Part shown: positions 33,276 to 44,478 of the stretch, in pieces | Position numbering within the stretch: the stretch's first letter is position 1 | Layout of the letters: each line of letters opens with the position of its first letter | Assembly (NCBI GenBank): GCA_000320605.2 | Contig: KB445814.1 | Span: 372,001-436,000 of the forward strand | DNA length: 64,000 nucleotides | Reading direction: 5' to 3' | Origin: Gelatoporia subvermispora B | Lineage: Eukaryota > Basidiomycota > Agaricomycetes > Polyporales > Gelatoporiaceae | Position numbers and translations under genes: made by a program | The notes under the pieces: generated by a model | Databases searched by the model: none | Told to the model about the DNA's origin: nothing | What the model saw: the letters and a program-made list of their open reading frames with translations, nothing else

Positions 33276-34673
33276 TCATAGCTGCATCCTGTCTGGGTCT
33301 TGCAATGTCTCAAGGTATCTCTCGCGTAGCGACTGCAAATCAGAGTCCCACCTAGGTCATAACCAAAACTCATTAGTGGTACTAGTCCGCGGTGCACGAT
33401 GACGTACCACGTCCAAGGTCCATGCCTCTGCCGCTCAGTGAGAGAAATTCCCGGCAGTTTAATGTGCTCCAGGGTCCCTTGATGACGGAATAAGTCGCAC
33501 AGCATGTTCAAAAATGCCCCGTCTCTGACAGTATATGTGTACGTGAGAATTGACGAGCTTGCGCGGGAATGCACCATCACGTAACGATAGAGGACCGTCT
33601 GCTGTAATACTTCTTGGTCATCACCTAAACACCAACTACACTGTAATGCAGGATCTTGTCGCAGCGGCGTTGATGTAGGGGAAAGCAGAGGTAGATCTTC
33701 TACATCGGTCGTGTCCAGATGTATGAACCAGCTTTTGTCATCATCCATCCATCGGGTGGCGTCTGGATAGAAGTGCCGGTGACCATAGTTTGATTGTGAT
33801 GAAGTAACCAGTAGGGTTGGATCAGCCAAGATCTTCCATCCGCGTTCCATGTACTTGCGCAAGGCGGGACCTTGGCGCTTAGTGAGGTCCGTGTGCGAGA
33901 GTGCTACTCTGTCTTCGAAAGTGGCATATGAATAGAACGATACTGCGCTGTTGTATGTAATTATATTCATGACGCATGCTGTAGGATTGACGTGAGCTTA
34001 TCTGGCGGTAAAGACGAAAGGGACGACACATGCTCAGGTGATGTTCGACGACGCATGCTACCGGGTTCTCCTTTGTCAAGACGATCTGGACTACCTCTTC
34101 AGGAATACGTGTGCCTTCGACAGTCTGAACAAACGTTAAGACTTCGAGAATGGGTAGATCCCTGTAGAACGTGAGGTGCATCAGGTCAAGCGGCCCGTCA
34201 TAATCTTCACCAAACCCTCTCGCGAAATGCCACTTCTTCCAAGCCTCTTGGAAATCCTCTGTCTGGTAAGAATTTGGAGCGAATAGGTAACCGTCGCCTA
34301 GCAAGAACTCCGCTATGTCCCTGATACTGGTCCCGTGCTCCACGTACAGGTTGAGGTCTGACTTCGGGTAGAACGTACGGTCAAAGAACTGCAATGCAAA
34401 CGACCCAGATATGACGCAAGCGGTCTGCACTTGAAGCGTTCTGAATGCAACTGGATCCGAGAAGAACCGGGATAGACGTTTGTTAATGTTGAACGCACGA
34501 CTGCCGAAATCGTGTACCGCATCCCGGGTAATGCGGCTGACGCGGCCTACGCAAACAAGGCATGCTGGCGAAAGACTTGCGAAGAGTATATCGTAGATAA
34601 AATGTCTAGTGAAGACATCAAGAATACGGGTCGGTGTGGGTACTGTTACCACTGCATCCGTCAGATAGGCCAT
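33276..34673 (-). CDS. F-box-like / nucleotidyltransferase-like protein (copy 1)
   Basis: Three exons: 34673-34055, 33978-33408 and 33351-33276, giving 421 residues. Residues 16-71 resemble an F-box (ILDVFTRHFIYDILFASLSP, then RVSRITRDAVHDF). Residues 86-111 read CVISGSFALQFFDRTFYP then KSDLNLYV. This is the GS...DhDh signature of pol-beta-type nucleotidyltransferases, as in AbiEii-like proteins, but with the second acid changed to Asn (D106, N108). A second conserved block begins MNIITYNSAVSFYSYATFED, and the C-terminus is WDSDLQSLRERYLE. The first intron appears to use a GC donor (GCAT|GCGTCG) where copy 2 has GT. I believe the family is multicopy in Polyporales, function unknown. Divergent from permease copy 1. 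Confidence 0.75.
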
Positions 34674-35496
34674 GCCAATTGCGCTGGTAACCAGGGCTTA
34701 TCAGTATTCTCATGAGAAAATGCGCAAATCTTCGTGCAAAAATTTGGCTCACCCTATATGATGTCGAGCATAGAGCCTGAATGATGGAGTGAAGCACACT
34801 CAAAGTTGATCCAGTACTCCTTACATATGATATAGTATTCGACAGGGTCAGCCACAGCATACGGCGTTCGTGGTGTTGGAGTATGAATATCATGAGATTC
34901 CGCGCGTTCTGATTAGCCAATCCAGACCCCCACTACGGCGGAGCTGCATCGCTGCCACGCATGTCAACTTACGCAAATCGAGACCGACGAGCAAGTACTA
35001 GTGATCTCCCACTATCTGACACGTTATGCGTTCCAACACCTAACAGAGGCGAAGCCATCATTCGTTTTCGGCTTCAGCATCCCAGCACAGCGCCAGTATA
35101 GATCCGTGTGACGTGCTCAGATGCAGCGTAGAAACTTAGACATTGGTAATACATAGGCTGTGGCAACTGTTCAAATTATACCCACCTCGATGTTCTAGTG
35201 CCAGCACTGATCTTCTTTTAACACATCGAAATGCAGCATCAATGTCGCTCTCATACCACGCATGAGCGCTCTCAAAGCTTCTGTGTTCTTCGAAACCTTC
35301 TTTTCCACGTTTTCGATGTCACAGTGAAATTTCAGGAATATAACTGTATGAAGATATCGCGAGTCCGCACAATCTCCCCTCCTCCGTGTCCGAGATGCAT
35401 TTTTAGAGTTTGACATTAGAAAGATGAACGCTATCGTTCCTCGCCTGACCCTTATCTTCCGTCTTGAGGAGGAAAGACAGCTTGCCCACTACTTTC
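34674..35496. promoter_or_regulatory. Divergent promoter, F-box copy 1 / permease copy 1
   Basis: No gene. 823 bp between the two starts. The last 70 bp before the permease ATG resemble the matching part of the other arm (AACGCTA...ATCTTC), so some leader sequence is shared. Confidence 0.5.
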
Positions 35497-37840
35497 ATGG
35501 AAGGTGAAACAAAGTCCGTCGAGCATGTCGATATCTCGAATCCACTGGAGGACGATAACAGCATGTCGCTAACGAGTATGGACACGGAGGCCATTGCCCT
35601 CGCGCAATTGGGCTACAAGCAGGAATTTCGTCGCGCGTTCAGCATTTTGGAGGTTTTCTGCTTCGCGCTCAGCACTATCGGGATTGTCCCATCGATAGCG
35701 TATGTCTGCAATCCATTACATCTATGTCATGTACTCACGACACCTTACACGTTCTAGATCGGTGTTGACTTTCTCCATCCCTAATGGTGGCCCATACGCG
35801 CTCGTCTGGGGGGTAAGTGCAGTGACTACGCCGCAGGCCCTATATTCTCATGCCAGTCTAAACACAGTGGGCAGGTTGTGTGCCTTTCCTCATGATCATG
35901 GCCGTCACTCTAGCGGAGCTGGGGTCTGCCGCACCCACCTCTGGCGGAATGTATTACTGGACTTTCAAGTACGCTCCGCCTCGATGGCGACGACTGCTGT
36001 CATGGATTGTCGGATGTATGTTGTGTTACATATTGCTGTACACATTACCGAACTCTTCGATAGACTGCAATACCATGGCACTTGTCGCAGGGCTTGCAAG
36101 CGTCGACTGGAGCTGCGCCATACAGATTTTTGCCGCAGTCAGCATTGGCTCAGATATGACCTTCACGCCGACCACGCAGCAGACGTTGTAAGCAAACATC
36201 TTCTTTCTTGCTTTGTGCATTAGCTGAATATTGTACAAGCGGGCTGTATGTCGCCTTGCTTCTTTGCCATGGACTTATGGCTTCTGTCGCTTCTCGCGTT
36301 ATAGCTCGTCTGCAGTGGGTATACACATTCGTGAATATCCTGTACGTGACATAGCCATCTTCCTTACAGCGATGTTTGAGTGTGATGTATTGGACAGCTT
36401 ATCCCTCGCCGTGATCATTGCCCTCCCAGTCGCAACTTCGACGGAATCGCGGAACTCGCCTGAGTATGCATTTGGGGGAGTTGTCAATAGTGAGTCATAA
36501 AGAGACAGGCAGTGGTAAAATGGCTCAAGGTTATACTCGATAGTTTCAGGGTGGCCGAATGGCTTTGCGTTCATGTTGAGCTTCCTATCCCCGCTTTATA
36601 CGATATGTACGTCATATCGTTATGATTATTGGCTTAGGTTGGGTGACACAACTGACTACGATCAGCTGGATTTGACGCTTCCGTTCATATCAGCGAAGAA
36701 GTATCGAATGCACGCATGGCAGTCCCTTTGGCCATGATTTCGTCATCTGCTGTCGCTTGTATTATTGGCCTGGGTACGTTCATTGCAAAATGCATCACCA
36801 GCTTCTTCCGAAATCTCAGCGACACAAAGGGATCAACATTACTTTGGCTTTCTGCATGGGTACTAATATCCAAGGCATTATGTCTAGTCCCATTGGACAG
36901 CCTCTGGCGACAGTGCGTACCTACATCCACTTAACGCGCTACATATGCTAAGCCGATGATCCTATCACTACGCAGATCTTCTTCAACAGCTTTGGGAAGG
37001 TCGGGACCCTAGCAATATGGTCGCTGCTTATATTCGCTCAGTGCGTTGTCATCCCGTGTGTAGTCCGCTTTGGCAGCTGAGACCCGAACAGAGTCCTCAC
37101 CGGAGCAAACGTGGTATGTGACGTCCTTCTATATTTGCACGATTTATAACACTACGATGAAGCTTATAATCAGTTCTCGTCAAACATTCGCCTTGACCCG
37201 CGACGGTGCCTTGCCATTCTCGTCCATTCTTTACCACATGCACTCTCGAGTGCACACACCCGTGCGCTGTGTGTGGGCTTGCGCCTTGATCGCTCTGATT
37301 CTTGGGCTACTTGCGCTCGGAGGAACCGCTGCGTCCTCAGCAATATTTAGTCTCTCTGTCTCAGCTCAGTTCATCGCATACATTGTGCCTATCTCAAGCA
37401 AATTATTCGGAGGAGAAAAATGGATCCCTGGGCCATTCTCTCTTGGTCGCTGGGTAGGTGGCATCTGTGCACAGTAAAAGGAAGTTACCTGACACGAACT
37501 TGAACGATCTTTACAGAGCCGCCCGGTTGGCATCATCTCGATTATCTGGATGGTGTTCGCTATCACCATATTCTCATTTCCGGCTAGTCCTGACCCAAGT
37601 AGCACCAGCATGAACTGGATGGTAGTGGTGCTTGGCGCATGGATTCTACTTTGCTCGACCTACTACTATTTCCCCGTATACGGGGGAATTCACTGGTTTG
37701 TTGGACCGAAAGTAAATGTCAATGTTGTCAACACGGCGATCGGAGTGGAGACTTGGGAGCTGACAGGACGAGAAGGATATTATATGGATCTCGGGTCATT
37801 CCAGGGAATTTCTGTACCCCGTGCTACGCCACCACTATAG
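35497..37840 (+). CDS. APC-family amino-acid/GABA/choline-type permease (copy 1)
   Basis: Thirteen exons: 35497-35699, 35758-35812, 35868-36015, 36064-36187, 36240-36341, 36398-36489, 36544-36606, 36666-36773, 36830-36912, 36976-37040, 37092-37113, 37163-37453 and 37517-37840, giving 559 residues with about 12 hydrophobic helices. Hallmarks of the fungal Uga4/Hnm1 branch (amino-acid/choline transporter family, TC 2.A.3.4) are AELGSAAPTSGGMYYWTFKY, WPNGFAFMLSFLSPL, VHISEEVSNARMAVPLAMIS and SRQTFALTRDGALPFS. It should import a small nitrogen compound across the plasma membrane; the substrate is not predictable. The start MEGETKSVEHVD was chosen because copy 2 begins MEGERK at the same position. 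The C-terminal tail is longer than in copy 2. Confidence 0.87.
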
Positions 37841-37983
37841 CCAGCAATGACTTAGATGTAGACAAACTTTGTTGGGTATGTCAATGAATATACGAACACT
37901 GAGCCGCCTCGACTATGCAGGCAGCTGACTCACAGCATGTGAGTAGTGTTATGGACGGTTTCCATCAGCGAACATTTATTGCT

Positions 37984-39007
37984 TCATTTCCTGACGACAC
38001 CCATGATGTGGTCTGACATCGTCCAACTCATCTCATCGGTCGCGGCCTCAAGACACTTCTGTACCCAAGCCTGTACAAATTACCGGTTAGCGTCAGTAGC
38101 CTCATCTATCTGAAACCACCATACCTCAAAGGCCTCGCCGTGTAGCTCATTGACGAGTCGATCGAGACCACCCGCTAGGACGCCTTCCAGCCCGACCATT
38201 GTCACCTGTTCACGTCCTGTCAGCTTACGCAGGAGAACGGGCATATTCGCCGGAGATTCGTGGTGCATAGCATGCACCGGACTGCCGTCGCTGTTGACTC
38301 TGACATAATCCCTGCACCATGTAGATAAGAGTCCATAATCAGGCCTAGCAGTAGAAATATGATGATGTTCTGCGCACCCGTCTTTAGCGTGGAGACCGTA
38401 GAACGCTCGTTTGGCCGCCAGTCTACGCGGCTCGCGCATCGCTACGTCGCGGTAATGCGCCCAACGGCTGACCCACGCGCAAAACAGCCAGCCGCCTTCC
38501 TTGACCATAGCCCATGCTTGGTGAATCGCCTTCTCGCGTAGGTCCGTGGACATGATATGGTAGAGAGGACCAAGAAGTAGGACCACGTCGTATGTGCCGA
38601 TTTCGTCAGGGAAGAGTCCAACCAGGTCGAGGGCGTCACCTTCAAGTATGCGATGGGGTCCCCTCACATTGAGATCCTCTGAGAGGCGAGATCGCGCGAG
38701 GGATAAAAGACTAGAGGAGAGATCGACCAGAGTAACGTTGTGCCCTTGACCGGCGAGAGCGAAAGAATATGGTCCTGAGCAAGCCTCAATTAGGCCGCAT
38801 TGATATTAAAGCAGCGTGCCATTACAGACCTGCCCCCCCGCCGACGTCTAGGATCTTAGTAGCCCTGTCTTTCGGAAGATGGTCTAAGATCGTACGCAGA
38901 GTGACTTCATATTCAATACGATGCGCCTTCAGACGCTCGTCCTCCATAGTGGGATTTGCGTCGTAGGACTGAGTAGTCGCTAAGTGCAGATCCTGAGGAC
39001 TAGCCAT
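37984..39007 (-). CDS. Class I SAM-dependent methyltransferase
   Basis: Three exons: 39007-38830, 38774-38125 and 38070-37984, giving 304 residues. Motif I is ILDVGGGAGPYSFALAGQGH, followed by the acidic ribose-binding end of strand 2 (TLVDLSS), motif II/III regions EGDALDL and YDVVLLLGPLYH, and a C-terminal TMSDHIMGVVRK typical of small-molecule methyltransferases of the UbiE/BioC type. The middle AEHHHISTARPDYG is a possible substrate-cap region. The upstream in-frame ATG (39040) is disfavoured because MASPQDLHLATTQSYDANP fits better. The substrate is unknown, cytosolic. The simple domain and bacterial-type look allow an old horizontal origin, which I cannot test. Convergent with permease copy 1, 143 bp between stops. 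Confidence 0.85.
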
Positions 39008-39631
39008 TGTGTGTGACGGAACTAAGTTTTGTAACTGCATATATACATGGCCTGGCTGCGCCGGCCGAAGCCACCTCCCGGATCAGCTTGGCAGAGGCCA
39101 GCCACATGCACTTCAGCATCTACGGTTCCGAGCCAGCAGATCATTGACATTCACGTCGATATGGTAGCCGCCAAATTTCCCCAGACATTGCCAGACTCGG
39201 ACCCGGACCAAAGACCATAAGAGCATAGTATTTGGTTCGTAAAAACTTCGTAAGCGCCAGTTGGCTACAGCCCAAGCATCGCGGCGTTGCATCAAAGCAG
39301 CCTGTGCCAGATTTCACACCCAAGACGAGTTCCAGCGTCCTCTGAGCAAACAGCCAAATGAGCTCAGACGTGGATGAGGACCAGGTGACGGTGAGCGCTT
39401 AATATCGTCGGCCCAGTCGGAGTCACGCATAACGGCTTTGAAGGGGTGAATACGAATTTGTTATCATTCGTGACCAATACGGTGTCACGGAATAGCTCAC
39501 ATTTTCCCACAGTCAACGCCTTAATGAGTGTGCTTAGGATGGTGTGTGACGGGTAGAAGCGCCCGAAATTCTTAGCAAGCGTGCCTCTCTGAGCATTCCT
39601 CCACAGTGCACACCTCTTGACTTGACTCACT
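39008..39631. promoter_or_regulatory. Divergent promoter, methyltransferase / eIF3g
   Basis: No gene. TATATAT near 39041-39048 is close upstream of the methyltransferase start. A 118-codon minus-strand frame (39720-39364) overlaps the eIF3g start and matches nothing. Confidence 0.45.
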
Positions 39632-40855
39632 ATGGCTAGCGCAGCGTGCGTCACCTCACTTGAACAAGCTGATTTTGTTACCGATTCTGAACTTGCCATC
39701 TTGTAGTGCACCGAAAACATCCTGGGCGGACGACGTCGACGAGCTCGGTCAGTGTGTTCCCTAACTTATGATATGCATGCGTCTAATGCAATAGCCGGTT
39801 TGACAGAGCAGCCCCACAAGGGCGAGGACTTTGTTGACGAGAACGGCATCCGCACAACCATCGAGTACACGATAAACGACGAGGGCAAGAAGGTGAAGGT
39901 ATGTACCGAGTGCCCGCGTATGTCAGCCTGCACGATCTCAAGCCGCGCTGCGTCCAGATCACCCGTAAAATCAAGCGTGTCCTGCAGAAGGAGATCGTTG
40001 ACCACACCGTCGCGGAGCGCAAGTCATGGACAAAGTTTGGGCAGGAGAAGGGGAGCAAGCCCGGTCCCGATCGGGCGACGACAACCGTTGGTGAAAATGT
40101 ATCGTTGAAGCTGAGCGCGGGCAACAAGGTGCGTCTGCTCCTTCTAGTAGCCAAAACTTGATTCCTCATTGTGATGCATCTCGCAGTCGTCAGAACCCGA
40201 GCCATCAGCGGAACAGGCCATGAAGAACAACCTCGTGCGTGCCGGAGCTGGAAAGGTCGTCTGTCGGTTGTGCAAGGGTGACCATTTCACCGCAAAATGT
40301 CCATACAAGGACTCTCTCCCTGGCCTCGAGGGTGGAGGTACGTTCACATTCATCACAAATCACTCATACCCTTTCATCTGACCTGGAATTTTCAGACACA
40401 CCTCCCTTCGGTGGCGACGACACCGGTACCCCCGCTGAGCCCGCAGCTGCAGCGCCTTCGACAGGCGGCAAGTACGTTCCGCCGTCGATGCGGGGGGCGC
40501 GGGGGCCGGGCGAGTCGATGGGGCGGCCGGGCGGCTCGCGGGACGACATGCCCACGCTGCGTGTGACGAACATCTCGGAGGACACGCAGGAGAACGACCT
40601 GCGGGAGCTCTTCAGCCGGTTCGGGCGCGTCGCGCGGGTGTACGTGGGCCGCGACCGCGAGACGGGCGCTGGCAAGGGCTTCGCGTTTGTCAGCTTCGAG
40701 AGCAAGGGGGACGCGCAGCTCGCGATGGAGAAGATGCACGGCAGGGGCTACGACAACCTCATCCTCAGCGTGCAGTGGTCGCGTAAGTGCTGCCCTTGTA
40801 TTTCTGCGCGGGTTTGTGCTGACTGTGTTTTGCAGAACCGAGGGAGCAGCGATAG
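39632..40855 (+). CDS. TIF35: Eukaryotic translation initiation factor 3 subunit G (eIF3g)
   Basis: Seven exons: 39632-39645, 39707-39747, 39795-39898, 39958-40128, 40187-40337, 40396-40782 and 40836-40855, giving 295 residues. eIF3g helps scanning and reinitiation within the eIF3 complex on the 40S ribosome. The N-terminus reads MASAAAPKTSWADDVDEL, the conserved SWADD start. Then come the eIF3i-binding region (RTTIEYTINDEGKKVK, RKIKRVLQKEIV), a CCHC knuckle CRLCKGDHFTAKC, a Pro/Gly-rich linker with GGKYVPPSMR, and a C-terminal RRM (RNP2 LRVTNI, RNP1 KGFAFVSF). It ends QPREQR. The 14-nt first exon ends inside the fifth codon; splicing it is the only way I found to give an ATG before SWADD. 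Confidence 0.93.
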
Positions 40856-41430
40856 TCGGATGCTTGTCGATTGCTCTGTGTACATTGTTATTCGCTCTCC
40901 AATCTAGTCATTGGTGCTCTACGGGATGTCCTAATGATTGGCAGAGATGGTCCAATCTGGAGGTGCTATCCCCGCTGATCTTCTAGTGATCCAAGCATCA
41001 GCCCCACGTCTTGCTGCCTATGGTAAGGGGTCCACGATGATACAACTCCAGCACTGGAGTCCAGCATCCAGCAAACACATTGCAATCTGTAGAACACGCT
41101 CCTATCGCAAAGCGATGTGTCACCCATGCCCTGTCAGTATGCTCCTGTCTTACTACTTTCACCTGTGTAGCTATCGCAATCCGTGAAGCTGGAAGTGAGC
41201 TATCGTCTCATGCTAGGTAGAGTAGATGGTCGAGGATAGCATATATGCGCTTGCATGGCGCGGGAGAAACGCGAGACGGACGATGGATACGATCCGGGAA
41301 ACGCATCCCGAAGACGACTAACCTTTGTCGACCATTTCCCTGGCCCAGCTGGTCTTAGTCACTATCGAATCCGACCATGTGTCTAATTTTGTCTTCCTGT
41401 CCACAGAATCTCTTCCACCACCATTCCGAG
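40856..41430. other. Intergenic between eIF3g and reductase 2
   Basis: Nothing supported beyond 3' UTR of eIF3g and the promoter of reductase 2. Confidence 0.6.
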
Positions 41431-41438
41431 TATATAAG
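41431..41438 (+). promoter_or_regulatory. TATA box of reductase 2
   Basis: TATATAAG lies 131 bp before the ATG, followed by a C-rich leader. Confidence 0.6.
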
Positions 41439-41561
41439 ACCACGGTCCCCACGATGAGCCGCGACCAGCGTCCGCCTCCCGCACCTGCCTTCTGTCGCTG
41501 ATCATACCCACCATCTGAGTACTACCACCCAACGGGCCCAACCACTCAACCAACACTCAGC

Positions 41562-42779
41562 ATGCCCGCAATCACGTCTGGCAAAGTGCTCGTCACGGGC
41601 GCAAACGGCTACATCGCGATGTGGCTCGTGCAGAGCCTGCTCGAGCAGGGCTTCGCCGTGCGCGGGACGGTGCGCTCGGAGCAGAAGGCGGAGCACCTGC
41701 GCAAGGTCTTCGCGCCCTTCGGGGACAAGCTCGAGCTCGTCATCGTCGAGGACATCACCAAGGTGCATCCCCGCCCCTTTCCCTCCTTATCTCAAGCTTA
41801 CTAACACCTTCGGGCCGGCAGGAGGGCGCGTTCGACGACGCAGTGCAGGGCGTGTCCGCGATCGCGCACACCGCCTCCCCGTTCCACACGCGCGCGGACG
41901 AGCCGGACGAGCTCATCGTGCCCGCGGTGCAGGGCACGACCTCCGTCCTGCGCAGCGCCGCGCGCTTCGGCGGGCCCGCGCTCAAACGCATCGCGGTGAC
42001 GTCGTCGTGCGCGGCGGTGCTCGACCCGGGCGCGCCGCGGCTGTTCAGCGAGGCGGACTGGAACGAGGCGAGCGTCGCGGAGGTGCGCGCGCACGGCCGC
42101 GCCGCGCCGGGCATCGCGAAGTACCGCGCGAGCAAGACGCTTGCGGAGCGTGCGGCGTGGGCCTTTTATGAGGAGAACAAGGCGAGCGTCGGGTGGGACC
42201 TCGTCGTGCTGAACCCGCCGTTCGTGTTCGGGCCCGTGCTGCACCTCGTCGATGCCCCGGAGAAGCTCAACTCGTCGATGTTGGAGTGGTTCGACACGGT
42301 CGTGAAGGGCGCGAAGGACAATGCGGCGCTCGTCTCGCAGGGGTGCGTGCACGGCTTACTTGGTGTTCTGTGTGAGGATGCGGGCGCTGACGACGAGGCG
42401 GCAGGTCGTGCTGGATCGATGTGCGCGACCTCGCGGAGGCGCACGTGCGCGCGCTCACGGTCCCTGAGGCGGGCGGCGAGCGCATCATCATCTCTGCGGG
42501 TCCGTTCAAGTGGCAAGACTGGGGTGCGTTCTCTCTTCCCTCCTGCCCTCCGCCTCCCCTGCTCACTTGCCTGCAGTGACCGCGACGCGCACTATCACTA
42601 CGGACGTGCCCGCGGGCGACACGAGCTACGACCCGAAGGCGACCTCGCACGCACTCAACTACGACACGTCCAAGGCCGCGCGGGTTCTCAAGCTCGAATA
42701 TCGCTCAATGGAGGACAGCATCCGCGACATGCTCGCAGACTTTAAGGCCAAGGGGTGGTGGAAGCCCAAGAGCGCGTGA
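41562..42779 (+). CDS. NAD(P)-dependent extended SDR, DFR/GRE2-like reductase (copy 2)
   Basis: Four exons: 41562-41762, 41822-42342, 42405-42523 and 42577-42779, giving 347 residues. It has the same motif order as the gene at 18261: VLVTGANGYIAMWLV (TGxxGY), AVTSSCAAV, the catalytic YRASK, NPPFVFGPV, CWIDVRDLAEAHVRAL, IIISAGPFKWQDW and MLADFKAKGWWKP. It should use NAD(P)H to reduce a carbonyl in the cytosol, substrate unknown. It is much more GC-rich than copy 1 and has three introns instead of eight. The first and last match copy 1 intron positions (after DITK/DIAQ and after WQDW/WHDF), so the extra introns were gained in copy 1 or lost here. Convergent with the quinone reductase. Confidence 0.92.
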
Positions 42780-43183
42780 GCAGCGCCCGGCGGGGTGTCC
42801 GAGCCGCACGTGTACCAGAGCGGCTGGGGCGTGGGCAACGAAAGAGAAGAACCAGAACGTGTATTGCTAGAAGCCTTGAGATAAAGCTCTGTATATTACT
42901 ATCGAATGGATTGAGCTTCTCCAGAAGCTACTGTGTGATCTGAAGCACGCGGTCCGCACACTTCCCCATCTTCTCGTGGGCGTCCGCACACCACAACCGC
43001 GACCACAACCTCACGCTACCTAACACACAGCTCAATGCAGATCTCACACGCGGGGTGGGACAACATTGAACCACGAGGGAATCGAACGGAGTACATCAAA
43101 GGGAAACTATGGTACCGATACAAAGGAGTCCAGTCCAATACCGGCATCCTCTATGCCAGCGTCTCTTCTACTCCGCTTTGCGC
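42780..43183. other. Convergent 3' region, reductase 2 / quinone reductase
   Basis: Both 3' UTRs, no gene. A GTTCGATTCC string on the minus strand near 43080 is not part of a tRNA. Confidence 0.6.
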
Positions 43184-44410
43184 TTAGAACTTGACCTTGG
43201 CGAGGGTGTTCCAGAAGTGCTTGCCCTGGAGGGTCGCGACCTCGAGCTCGAGCGCGGAGGGCTGGCGCGAGCCGTCAGGGCCGGCGAATGTGCCTGCGCC
43301 CCATGCGCTTCCTGGAAAGGTGTCAGCGCATGCTCTGGTGAAGACGGGGGACGTGGCGGGGAAGTTGGAAGCGCATATATGCGCGCCCGAGCACGCGGCA
43401 TGGCGCCTATATGCGCGAGGTTGGGAAAGGGAAGAAAGGTAGGGAATACTCACCGCCGCGGACCTCGGAGAGGTTGGCGAGCTGGGCAAAAGTGGTGCTG
43501 TAGCCCAGGGGGACGAAGATCATGCCGTGGTGCACGAAAGTGGACAAGGAGTTGATCGCGGTCGTCTCTGCACGCAACAAGAACGAGATCAGCATTCGTC
43601 CCGTCCTTCACACTACAAGAAAGCATGACGCACCCTGACCGCCGCCGGGGGTGCCGGTGGAGACGAAGACCGAGGCGTACTTGCCCGCGAGGGCGCCGGA
43701 GGCCCAGAGCTGGCCGGTCGCGTCCCAGAACGCCTTCCACTGCGCGGGGAAGTTGCCGTAGCGCGTGGGGATACCGAAGATGAAGCCGTCGAACTGCGGG
43801 AGCTCGGTGGGCGCGATGACGGGGTAGTTGGGCTTCGCGGGCGCGTGCATCTTCTCGAGGATGTCCTGCGGGAGCGTCTCCGCGATCCTGTGTTACGCGC
43901 GGCGCATGTGGGGTGTGGTGGGCGGGTTGATGAGGAGAGTCATGGCGGGTACGAGTTGAGCGGGAGACGCGCAGGAGAGACGCGCATGAGCACGGTGGGC
44001 GCGCAGTGAGGTCATTAGGGGTACGCACTGGTAGATCGTCGCGGAGCCGCCTGCCTCCTCAACGCCGCTCTTTACGGACTCGGCCACTGCAGGGGCGGTC
44101 AGTTACAGACACGAAAAATAGGAGACGGGGACGACGCACGCTTGGCGATATGGCCGTACATGGAGTAGATGATGATGGCAATCTTAGGGGACGACATCTC
44201 GGTAATGGGCTCGGTGGTAGTTGCAGGGGCTGGTACGGGCTCGGGGGCTGGTGCAGGTGCAGGAGCGGGGGCTTCGGTTGCGGGCTGAGCAGCTGGTGGT
44301 AGTGGGTGAGTGAGGTGGTGATGGTGAAGTCGGGGTGGTTATATACCTGGCTGGGACTTGGGCTTGTCGTCCTCTAGGTTGTTTCTCGTGCGTTTGCTAG
44401 GGAAGCACAT
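43184..44410 (-). CDS. NAD(P)H:quinone oxidoreductase, type IV (WrbA/flavodoxin-like)
   Basis: Six exons: 44410-44347, 44292-44140, 44086-44029, 43887-43634, 43567-43454 and 43311-43184, giving 256 residues. WrbA-type enzymes bind FMN and reduce quinones by two electrons, avoiding semiquinone radicals. White-rot and brown-rot fungi use them in defence and quinone redox cycling. The N-terminus [15 protein letters not shown] is followed by a Pro/Ala-rich spacer (about residues 23-55). The flavodoxin fold comes next: [15 protein letters not shown] (FMN-phosphate loop), then [43 protein letters not shown] and a C-terminal [15 protein letters not shown]. Pieces join in frame at GT-AG sites. The Cys near the N-terminus could be lipid-modified, which is speculative. 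Confidence 0.92.
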
Positions 44411-44440
44411 CCAACACGGTTGATGTTGGTGAGTAAGAAG

Positions 44441-44478
44441 AGCGTAAGCAGCGAGAGCGTAAGCAGCGAGATCGTAAG
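44441..44478. repeat. Short 15-bp tandem repeat in the quinone reductase leader
   Basis: AGCGTAAGCAGCGAG occurs twice in a row (44441-44470), then a partial third copy. It lies 31-68 bp upstream of the ATG, so probably in the 5' UTR. Confidence 0.75.

Larger units (their letters stand above)
33276..37840. repeat. Left arm of an inverted segmental duplication
   Basis: This arm carries F-box/NTase-like copy 1 (minus) and permease copy 1 (plus), divergent. The arm at 48812-53442 carries the same two genes in mirror order, permease (minus) then F-box (plus), which is exactly the reverse complement. Limits are given as the gene ends; true breakpoints were not aligned. Confidence 0.85.

Noticed and set aside
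38359..38541. Plus-strand frame inside the methyltransferase
   Set aside because: Shadow of a clearly better minus-strand gene.
43060..43100. B-box-like GTTCGATTCC on the minus strand, possible tRNA
   Set aside because: No A-box, no acceptor stem and no anticodon arm can be folded around it.
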